Source: Gordius sp. MW1
Lineage: Eukaryota; Nematomorpha; Gordioida; Gordea; Gordiidae
Assembly (NCBI GenBank): GCA_964036665.1
Contig: OZ038527.1
Coordinates: 2,790,001-2,854,000 of the forward strand
Direction of reading: 5' to 3'
Length of the DNA: 64,000 nt
Positions 47,701-59,700 of the stretch are shown piece after piece (within the stretch, counting starts at the first letter, position 1; every line of letters begins with the position of its first letter). The position numbers were made by a program, and so were the translations under genes. The notes beneath the pieces were generated by a model that made no database searches, was not told the origin of the DNA, and saw nothing but the letters and a program-made list of their open reading frames with translations.

Positions 47701-50700
47701 TCCATCGGTCAGGAGCCAGCGGACGGCCAAAAAGTCATAATAGCAATGGTAGTAACAGGAACAATCATAATAGTCAAAAAAAACGAAAAAATAAACTCGG
47801 ATTCACATTTTGGCCAATGGTCATTTTTTTCCATTGGTCAGCAGCCAGCACACGGTAAAAGTGGATATAAATTCACAAGAGTAAAAAAAACGAAAAAAAA
47901 ATTTTCGAATCACATTTTGGCCAATGGTCATTTTTTTCCATTGGTCAGCAGCCAGGACACAATAAAAGTGGATATAAATTCATAATAGTCAAAAAAAAAC
48001 GAAATAAAAGTCTTCGAATCACATTTTGGCCAATGGTCATTTTATTCCATTGGTCAGCAGCCAGCGGACGGCCAAAAAGTCATAATAGCAATGGTAGGAA
48101 CAGGAACAATCATAATAGTCAAAAAAAACGAAAAAAATAATTTCGATTCACATTTTGGCCAATGGTCATTTTTTTCCATCGGTCAGGAGCCAGCGGACGG
48201 CCAAAAAGTCATAATAGCAATGGTAGTAACAGGAACAATCATAATAGTCAAAAAAAAACGAAAAAATAAACTCGGATTCACATTTTGGCCAATGGTCATT
48301 TTTTTCATTGGTCAGCAGCCAACGGACGGCCAAAAAGTCTTATTATCAATGATAGTAACAAGAACAATCATAAAAGTCAAAAAAAACTCCGGGATTTTAA
48401 CCCAAAAACTAGTTAAATTGCATAGCAATTAAAAGTAAACAACTTTTATTTATGTTTATTATATAACATTGGTCAGCAGCCAGCGGACGGCCAAAAAGTC
48501 ATAATAGCAATGGTAGAAACAGGAACAATCATAATAGTCAAAAAAAACGAAAAAAATCATTTCGATTCACATTTTGGCCAATGGTCATTTTTTTCATTGG
48601 TCAGCAGCCAGCGGACGGCCAAAAATTCTTATTATCAATGATAGTAACAAGAACAATCATAAGAGTCAAAAAAAACTCCGGGATTCCAACCCCAAAACTA
48701 GTTAAATTGCATAGCAATTAAAAAGTAAACAACTTTTATTTATGTTTATTTATAACTAGTTAAATTGCATAGCATTAAAAGTAAACAACTTTTATCTATA
48801 TTTATTATATAACCAAAACTAGTTAAATTGCATAGCAATTAAAAGTAAACAACTTTTATTTATGTTTATTATATAACTAGTTAAATTGCATAGCAATTAA
48901 AAGTAAACAACTTTTATTTATGTTTATTATATAATAGATAATTTAACAAATCTTATATATAACACACCGAGAGAGATAGAGATGAGGGGTGGGGCACCTC
49001 TTATGCATTAATTCAAAAAATAACACAGCGAGGGAGATAGAGATGAGGGGTGGGGCACCTCTTTCTCATCCATTAAGTTAAAAAAAGCGATAACCTAATA
49101 TACCCAATGCAAATAGATAGGGAGGGTAACGGACGACGGACGACGGACGACGGACGACGGACGACGGACGGACACCAAAAAACGATCCCATAAATTGCAT
49201 AGCAATTAAAACTAATAATAGTACATAATATTTAAAAAGGGGACTTATGTCTCAAATTCTATTATAAATCACTTTTAACTTTTTAAAACGACAGATAGAA
49301 TCCGAATGAATAACAAAAATCGCATGAAATTTATCAATTGAGTTCGACCTCCTTATTCTCATACTTATTTGTGGTGATAGGATGTGTAAATATATATATA
49401 AATATTGTTTTTTGCATATTTCTTACTAAAAAATTAGCAAAAATTTGAAAATGAAAATTTACCTAGACTAATTTTTATTTCCTATAGGTGTAAAATTTGC
49501 GATATTCTTGACTTTCCTAGCCCCACCCCTTATAAACCATTAAGGTTTACGAGAAAAAGACAAAAATATATATATACGCCCTTCGGGCGTAACTGGGGGC
49601 TTCGCCCCCAGACCCCCCTTGGGGGCTTCGCCCCCAAACCCCCTGCTGGGGGCTCCGCCCCCAGTCCCCCGTTGGGGGCTCTGCCCCCAAACCCCCGTTG
49701 GGGGCTCTGCCCCCAAACCCCCATCTCCTGGGGGCTCCGCCCCCAGACCCCCGGAGAAGGGGGAGATGGGAAGGGGGGGGGGAAGGGAAGAGGGGACGAC
49801 TCATCTATTCTACGTATAAATGTAGCTTATTTGCTATGCAATTTATGGGCGAGAAAGGTGAGAAGGGGCGAGAATGCCTATAGGGGGGTATTAAAGGCAA
49901 AAGAATTGGACTGACGGGCATAGGTAGGTATCAATGTTAGCCAAAAAAACGTAAAATTTTATTTTGATTTACAATTTGACGAAGCGGGAAAATATAAATG
50001 AGTTAAGTGTATAAATGTCGGCTGGATAAAGTATATAAATATCATCTTTATTTTTTATTTTTTAATAAATGAAATTAGGTTAAACATTTTAGGTTAGGAG
50101 GGTGAAGGGGCTAAAATGTAACTCTTGGAGGAAGCTTTATTGAAATTTTTTGTCATTTAGTGGGGGGGGACTAGTTTTGCCTGGGTTTTGCTTGGTCGAC
50201 CTTTAGTTCAAATAAGAAAACCCCCCTAAATGACGAAAAAAAAATTTTTGAATGAAAAAACTAAAAATTAAAAATTGTAGGTTTGGCCCCCCCCCTGATT
50301 GAAATTTTAAACGTTTCGCCTCCCCCCCAAACCAAAACCTGGCTACGTCCATGTCCCTGTCTGATCAATTAAATTTCATTTTTGATAAACATATTTTTAC
50401 GATAAAATGTTTTTTAAAAGTGTATTGAATTATAGAGTTAGACGTCATTTAGTGGTAAAAAGTGGGAAAGTGAAGGGAAGTTGTGGCAGCACTAGCGACA
50501 CGATCAGCCACGTTTTTCATAGCAAAGACTAATGGCGGATGGGGGTTTGGGGGCTGGCGCTCTAAGTGTATTTGCCTGAAGTGAGGGGGAATAGAAGAGT
50601 AACTACCTCCTTCCCCCCCCCCTTTCCCTCCGTTAAAACTAAACGCGCACACTATCCCCCCTTTCCCTCCGTTAATTTGCCAAAAGCATATAAAAATCAA

Positions 50701-53700
50701 TAATAATAAAAAGGGGTTGAGGGATGATCTCCTCCACTCCCGCCCCCTAATAATACCAACTCAGCGGTGGAAGGGTAAGATAGAGGGGTAGGGGTTTAAC
50801 ATATAATCAATATAAAAATAAAAAACTCGCTACGTAATTCAGAGGTAATTTTTATTTAGTATGGTTAGTAATAATGGAAAACTTTGTTAAAAATAGTAAT
50901 TAATTTAGGCGTCCTGTTACGTCTGCGCATCTAAAAATGGCACAATTACCAGCGATATGCAATAGCTCCGCTATTGCCTGTTACGAACGCGCATCTAAAA
51001 ATGATAAAATTTAAAAACTTACTTTTGGTTAAGGTAAAATGTTATTAAATTGGGATAATTCCTATTGTAGCTTATAATAAAAAATTGCATAGAAATTATT
51101 AAAAATTTTTACATAGAAATTAATGGGAAATAATAATAAAAATTAAAAAAATCCTTACGACGAAACTATCAGCGACATGCAATAGCTCCGCTATTGCCTG
51201 TTACGACCGCGCATCTAAAACTGTCACAGGTATCATAAAGATATATCAAAAAATTTAATTGGGATAATTCCTATTGTAGCTTATAATAAAAAATTGCATA
51301 GAAATTATTAAAAATTTTTACATAGAAATTAATGGGAAATAATAATAAAAATTAAAAAAATCCTTACGACGAAACTATCAGCGACATGCAATAGCTCCGC
51401 TATTGCCTGTTACGACCGCGCATCTAAAACTGTCACAGGTATCATAAAGATATATCAAAAAATTTACATGTGCTAAATTGTTCCATTGGTCAGTACCAAA
51501 AGACAATCTATTAATACATAAGAGTCAAAGCCAAATGGTCATTTTTTTCATTGGTCACTACCAACAGATACTCTATAAGTCAATGTTAGCCAAAAAAACG
51601 AGGAAACAAATTTCACTTCATACTTTGGCCAATGGGCATTTTTTTCCAATGGTTAGTAGCCAGCGGACGGCCAAAAAGTCATATTATTAATGGTATTAAC
51701 AGAAACAATCATAAAAGTCAAAAAAAAAAAACGAAAAAAAATTTTCGATTCACATTTTGGCCAAATGGTCATTTTTTTCATTGGTCACTACCAACAGATA
51801 CTCTATAAGTCAATGTTAGCCAAAAAAACGAGGAAAAAAATTTTACTTCATACTTTGGCCAATGGTCATTTTTTTCCAGTGGTCAGTAGCCAGAGGACGG
51901 CCAAAAAGGCAGATTATCAATGGTAGTAACATGAACAATCATAATAGGCGGAAAAAAGCGAAAAAATAAACTTGGATTCACATTTTGGCCAAATGGTCAT
52001 TTTTTTCCATTGGTCAGCAGCCAGCGGACGGCCAAAAAGTCTTATTATCCAGGAACAAACATAATAGTCAAAAAAACCCGGGATTCGAACCCAAAAACTG
52101 GTTAAATTAACAAAAATTAAAAGTAAACAAAAAAGACATTCGGTGCAAGACATCCACGTTTTTTTCATTGGTCAGCAGCCAACGGACGGCCAAAAAGAAA
52201 TATTATCAATGGTAGTAACAGGAACAATCATAAGAGGCAAAAAAAACGCAAAAAAAAATTTCGTTTAACATTTTGGCCAAATGGTCATTTTTTTACAGTG
52301 GTCAGTAGCCAGCGGACGGCCAAAAAGTCATATTATCAATGGTAGTAACAGTTACAATAATAATATTCAAAAAAAACCCCGAGATTCGAACCCAAAAACT
52401 GGTTAAATTAACAAAAATTAAAAGTGCGTATCCACGTGCGGTTCGGTGCGTGACATCCACGATTCCATTGGTCAGCAGTTAACGGACGGCCAAAAAGTCT
52501 TATTATCAATGGTAGGAACAAGAACAATCATAAGAGTCAAAAAAAAACGCAAAAATAATTTCGCTTCACACTTTGGCCAAATGGTCATTTTTTTATTGGT
52601 CAGCACCCAACGGACGGCCAAAAAGTCTTATTATCAATGGTAGTAACAGGAACAATCATAATAGAAAAAAAAATCCCGGGATTCGAACCCAAAAACTGGT
52701 TAAATTAAATTAACAAATAACAAAAATTAAAAGTGCGTGACATCCACGTTCGGTGCGTGACATCCACGTTTGGTGCGTGACATCCACGTTTGGTGCGTGA
52801 CATCCACGTTCGGTGCGTGACATCCACGTTCGGTGCGTGACATTCGGAATATATAAAAGATCCATACTTTTAAAATGAAAACACTTAAAAAGATATGCTC
52901 GGCAAACTAGCTCTGCCCAGTGTAACCTTTAGGTTATGTTCAACTTTAAGGCAAAATTTAAAGGCTTTAAAGTACTCAAAAATACGCCCTTCGGGCGTAA
53001 CTGGGGGCTTCGCCCCCAGACCCCCTTGGGGGCTTCGCCCCCAAACCCCCTGCTGGGGGCTCCGCCCCCAGTCCCCCGGTGGGGGCTCTGCCCCCAAACC
53101 CCCGTTGGGGGCTACGCCCCCAAACCCCCATCTCCTGGGGGCTCCGCCCCCAGACCCCCGGAGAAGGGGGAGAAGGGAAGAGGGGACGACTCATCTATTC
53201 TACGTATAAATATAGCTTATTTGCTATGCAATTTATGGGCGAGAAAGGTGAGAGGGGCTAGAATCCCTATAGGGGGTAGGATAATTACTAGGGTTTCCCC
53301 CTTGGCTAAGACAGCCAACTATGTAATATATTTTTAACCTTATAAAAGTATATATATTTTTTTACTGGGTTAATATATTTCATTTAATTAGATTGTGATT
53401 TCATAGAAAACCTAAAAAGAAAGTTAAAAAGAAAAAATATATACCCTAATGCATAAATAATTATAAATAAATGAGTTTAAATATTTTATTTTTACTTTTA
53501 AATGTTTTGCCCCCCCCCCCCCAATCCAAAACCTGGCTTCGCCCATGTATAGAGATAATAAGCCTAATATCTATCGACCTTGAAGGTACAAATAAACATC
53601 GGCGTAGCCAGTGGGTGGCAAAGAGGGGCAGTTGCCCCCTTTAAATCCATAATTAATTTGAAATTTATTAAAACTTTGGCTAAAATTTTTAGGAGAGAGC

Positions 53701-56700
53701 GTTGTGCTAAATAACAATTTTATTTGCATGACGTAAGCAGGATTAGAATTATAAGGGACTCTACTGTTTCTCCCCTTTCCCCTCCCCTCTCTCCCCTTTA
53801 TAATAAATTAACCGATAATGTGATGTGATGCACAGATGCGCGACGCCGTCAAGTGAATTTAAAAACTTACTTTTGTTCACTGTCATAGGCGTATCGAGGA
53901 AATATGATCAGAAAAAAGCTAATAAAAAATTTAGACCCTAAAATGTACTTGATGTCTTATGAGGTGTATGCCGCATATCAAATTTGAAAATAAAATTTAA
54001 ATATATGAAAATGGGTTAGATATTCAAAAATATGACTTTTAAATATAAGATGTAATAATAATTAGATTAATTAATAAGATATCTAAAAATAAAATAGTAT
54101 AGATATTCAAAAATGGTATAAAAAATGGGATATTCAAAAATGATCTATTAGCTTTTTTTTGAGCCCCGAAGCCTATTACAACATCTCGTTGTTGTATAAT
54201 GCCTTTTTGAATTAGGTTTAGCTGAAATAGATGAACGATTAACTAAGAAAGATATAACAAATAGCTTATATTATAACCTTGATCCTGCCTGATCTCTATG
54301 TTACCCTTCTTCTCCTACTGAATTAGTACTAACATTTTCTAAATTAAATTCTAGAATCTCGAGTGATTTATAATAATTTGTAAATTACCCTGGCTACTAC
54401 TTTTCTACTACTTTTCTCCATTGAAAAGTTATTTTTTTAGGGAAGTAGTTATAAATGGAAGAATATTGTTGGAATTTCATATTAAAATAAGGGAAATGGG
54501 ATTAGAGCTATTTATCTAAAATTTAAATTTCGAGTAAAATTTATAAATTTTGAACATATAAAAATAGAAAAAGCAACGAAAAACGTAATAAAATCAATTA
54601 AAAATTTAGAAACCCAGACAATATAATTAATAAAACTTAATAACAAACATAAAAAGTTACCTAAGGTCATTTTTTCCATTGGTCAGCAGCCAGCACACGG
54701 TAAAAGTGGATATAAATTCATAATAGTCAAAAAAACGAAAAAATAATTTTCGAATCACATTTTGGTCAATGGTCATTTTTTCATTGGTCAGCAGCCAGGA
54801 CTCGGTAAAAGTGGATATAAATTTATAATAGTCAAATCAAAAACGAAAAAATAAATTTCGAATCACATCTTGGCCAATGGGCATTTTTTTTAATTGGTCA
54901 GTACCAACAGATGGTCTATAAATCAATGTTAGCGAAGAAAAGGAGAAAAAAAAATTTCGATTCACATTTTGGCCAATGGTCATTTTTTTACAGTGGTCAG
55001 TAGCCAGCGGACGGCCAAAAAGTCATATTATCAATGATAGTAACAGGAACAATCATAAGAGTCAAAAAAAACGCAAAAAAAAAATTTCGTTTCACACTTT
55101 GGCCAAATGGTCATTTTTTTCATTGGTCACTACCAACAGATACTCTATAAGTCAATGTTAGCCAAAAAAACGAGGGAAAAAATTTTACTTCATACTTTGG
55201 CCAATGGTCATTTTTTTCCAATGGTCAGTAGCCAGCGGACGGCCAAAAAGTCATATTATCAATGGTAGTAACAGGAACAATCATAAGAGTCAAAAAAACG
55301 AGGAAAAAAATTTTACTTCATACTTTGGCCAATGGTCATTTTTTTCCAGTGGTCAGTAGCCAGAGGACGGCCAAAAAGGCAGATTATCAATGGTAGTAAC
55401 ATGAACAATCATAATAGGCGGAAAAAAGCGAAAAAATAAACTTGGATTCACATTTTGGCCAAATGGTCATTTTTTTCCATTGGTCAGCAGCCAGCGGACG
55501 GCCAAAAAGTCTTATTATCAATGGTAGTAACAGGAACAAACATAATAGTCAAAAAAAAACCCGGGATTCGAACCCAAAAACTGGTTAAATTAACAAAAAT
55601 TAAAAGTAAACAAAAAAGACATTCGCTGCAAGACATCCACGTTTTTTCCAATGGTCAGTAGCCAGCGGACGGCCAAAAAGAAATATTATCAATGGTAGTA
55701 ACAGGAACAATCATAAGAGGCAAAAAAAACGCAAAAAAAAATTTCGTTTAACATTTTGGCCAAATGGTCATTTTTTTACAGTGGTCAGTAGCCAGCGGAC
55801 GGCCAAAAAGTCATATTATCAATGGTAGTAACAGTTACAATAATAATATTCAAAAAAAAACCCGAGATTCGAACCCAAAAACTGGTTAAATTAACAAAAA
55901 TTAAAAGTGCGTATCCACGTTCGGTTCGGTGCAAGACATCCACGTTTTTTTCATTGGTCAGCAGCCAACGGACGGCCAAAAAGTCTTATTATCAATGGTA
56001 GGAACAAGAACAATCATAAGAGGCAAAAAAAACGGAAAAATAAACTTGGATTCACATTTTGGCCAAATGGTCATTTTTTTCCAGTGGTCAGCACCCAGCG
56101 GACGGCCAAAAAGTCTTATTATCAATGGTAGTAACAGGAACAATCATAATAGTCAAAAAAAATCCCGGGATTCGAACCCAAAAACTGGTTAAATTAACAA
56201 AAATTAAAAGTAAACAAGACATCCACGTTCGGTGCGTGACATCCACGTTCGGTGCGTGACATCCACGTTCGGTGCGCACGCCGAATAGCGTGACAAAACA
56301 AATTGGAAAGTGAGCCCATAAATTGCATAGCAATTAATAAATTCAAAATTACTATCAAAATGTTGGAAAAAAAAATACGCCCTTCGGGCGTAACTGGGGG
56401 CTTCGCCCCCAGACCCCCTTGGGGGCTTCGCCCCCAAACCCCCTGCTGCGGTGGGGGCTCTGCCCCCAAACCCCCGTTGGGGGCTACGCCCCCAAACCCC
56501 CATCTCCTGGGGGCTCCGCCCCCAGACCCCCGGAGAAGGGGGAGAAGGGAAGAGGGGACGACTCATCTATTCTACGTATAAATATAGCTTATTTGCTATG
56601 CAATTTATGGGCGAGAAAGGTGAGAGGGGCTAGAATCCCTATAGGGGGTAGGATAATTACTAGGGTTTCCCCCTTGGCTAAGACAGCCAACTATGTAATA

Positions 56701-59700
56701 TATTTTTAACCTTATAAAAGTATATATATTTTTTTACTGGGTTAATATATTTCATTTAATTAGATTGTGATTTCATAGAAAACCTAAAAAGAAAGTTAAA
56801 AAGAAAAAATATATACCCTAATGCATAAATAATTATAAATAAATGAGTTTAAATATTTTATTTTTACTTTTAAATGTTTTGCCCCCCCCCCCCAATCCAA
56901 AACCTGGCTTCGCCCATGTATAGAGATAATAAGCCTAATATCTATCGACCTTGAAGGTACAAATAAACATCGGCGTAGCCAGTGGGTGGCAAAGAGGGGC
57001 AGTTGCCCCCTTTAAATCCATAATTAATTTGAAATTTATTAAAACTTTGGCTAAAATTTTTAGGAGAGAGCGTTGTGCTAAATAACAATTTTATTTGCAT
57101 GACGTAAGCAGGATTAGAATTATAAGGGACTCTACTGTTTCTCCCCTTTCCCCTCCCCTCTCTCCCCTTTATAATAAATTAACCGATAATGTGATGTGAT
57201 GCACAGATGCGCGACGCCGTCAAGTGAATTTAAAAACTTACTTTTGTTCACTGTCATAGGCGTATCGAGGAAATATGATCAGAAAAAAGCTAATAAAAAA
57301 TTTAGACCCTAAAATGTACTTGATGTCTTATGAGGTGTATGCCGCATATCAAATTTGAAAATAAAATTTAAATATATGAAAATGGGTTAGATATTCAAAA
57401 ATATGACTTTTAAATATAAGATGTAATAATAATTAGATTAATTAATAAGATATCTAAAAATAAAATAGTATAGATATTCAAAAATGGTATAAAAAATGGG
57501 ATATTCAAAAATGATCTATTAGCTTTTTTTTGAGCCCCGAAGCCTATTACAACATCTCGTTGTTGTATAATGCCTTTTTGAATTAGGTTTAGCTGAAATA
57601 GATGAACGATTAACTAAGAAAGATATAACAAATAGCTTATATTATAACCTTGATCCTGCCTGATCTCTATGTTACCCTTCTTCTCCTACTGAATTAGTAC
57701 TAACATTTTCTAAATTAAATTCTAGAATCTCGAGTGATTTATAATAATTTGTAAATTACCCTGGCTACTACTTTTCTACTACTTTTCTCCATTGAAAAGT
57801 TATTTTTTTAGGGAAGTAGTTATAAATGGAAGAATATTGTTGGAATTTCATATTAAAATAAGGGAAATGGGATTAGAGCTATTTATCTAAAATTTAAATT
57901 TCGAGTAAAATTTATAAATTTTGAACATATAAAAATAGAAAAAGCAACGAAAAACGTAATAAAATCAATTAAAAATTTAGAAACCCAGACAATATAATTA
58001 ATAAAACTTAATAACAAACATAAAAAGTTACCTAAGGTCATTTTTTCCATTGGTCAGCAGCCAGCACACGGTAAAAGTGGATATAAATTCATAATAGTCA
58101 AAAAAACGAAAAAATAATTTTCGAATCACATTTTGGTCAATGGTCATTTTTTCATTGGTCAGCAGCCAGGACTCGGTAAAAGTGGATATAAATTTATAAT
58201 AGTCAAATCAAAAACGAAAAAATAAATTTCGAATCACATCTTGGCCAATGGGCATTTTTTTTAATTGGTCAGTACCAACAGATGGTCTATAAATCAATGT
58301 TAGCGAAGAAAAGGAGAAAAAAAAATTTCGATTCACATTTTGGCCAATGGTCATTTTTTTACAGTGGTCAGTAGCCAGCGGACGGCCAAAAAGTCATATT
58401 ATCAATGATAGTAACAGGAACAATCATAAGAGTCAAAAAAAACGCAAAAAAAAAATTTCGTTTCACACTTTGGCCAAATGGTCATTTTTTTCATTGGTCA
58501 CTACCAACAGATACTCTATAAGTCAATGTTAGCCAAAAAAACGAGGGAAAAAATTTTACTTCATACTTTGGCCAATGGTCATTTTTTTCCAATGGTCAGT
58601 AGCCAGCGGACGGCCAAAAAGTCATATTATCAATGGTAGTAACAGGAACAATCATAAGAGTCAAAAAAACGAGGAAAAAAATTTTACTTCATACTTTGGC
58701 CAATGGTCATTTTTTTCCAGTGGTCAGTAGCCAGAGGACGGCCAAAAAGGCAGATTATCAATGGTAGTAACATGAACAATCATAATAGGCGGAAAAAAGC
58801 GAAAAAATAAACTTGGATTCACATTTTGGCCAAATGGTCATTTTTTTCCATTGGTCAGCAGCCAGCGGACGGCCAAAAAGTCTTATTATCAATGGTAGTA
58901 ACAGGAACAAACATAATAGTCAAAAAAAACCCCGGGATTCGAACCCAAAAACTGGTTAAATTAACAAAAATTAAAAGTAAACAAAAAAGACATTCGCTGC
59001 AAGACATCCACGTTTTTTCCAATGGTCAGTAGCCAGCGGACGGCCAAAAAGAAATATTATCAATGGTAGTAACAGGAACAATCATAAGAGGCAAAAAAAA
59101 CGCAAAAAAAAATTTCGTTTAACATTTTGGCCAAATGGTCATTTTTTTACAGTGGTCAGTAGCCAGCGGACGGCCAAAAAGTCATATTATCAATGGTAGT
59201 AACAGTTACAATAATAATATTCAAAAAAAAACCCGAGATTCGAACCCAAAAACTGGTTAAATTAACAAAAATTAAAAGTGCGTATCCACGTTCGGTTCGG
59301 TGCAAGACATCCACGTTTTTTTCATTGGTCAGCAGCCAACGGACGGCCAAAAAGTCTTATTATCAATGGTAGGAACAAGAACAATCATAAGAGGCAAAAA
59401 AAACGGAAAAATAAACTTGGATTCACATTTTGGCCAAATGGTCATTTTTTTCCAGTGGTCAGCACCCAGCGGACGGCCAAAAAGTCTTATTATCAATGGT
59501 AGTAACAGGAACAATCATAATAGTCAAAAAAAATCCCGGGATTCGAACCCAAAAACTGGTTAAATTAACAAAAATTAAAAGTAAACAAAACGGTGCGTGA
59601 CATCCACGTTCGGTGCGTGACATCCACGTTTGGTGCGTGACATCCACGTTCGGTGCGTGACATCCACGTTCGGTGCGCACGCCGAATAGCGTGACAAACA

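Noticed and set aside
47689..48432. Repeated short frames with peptides such as SIGQEPADGQK in the arrays
   Set aside because: The same peptide recurs because the DNA unit recurs; units break frame freely and no start or splice signals are conserved.
49530..49900. Proline- and glycine-rich open frames across the GC clusters (also near 52.9-53.3, 56.2-56.7 and 59.6-60.1 kb)
   Set aside because: They translate hairpin repeats in several frames on both strands, have no homology-like features, and are explained by composition.
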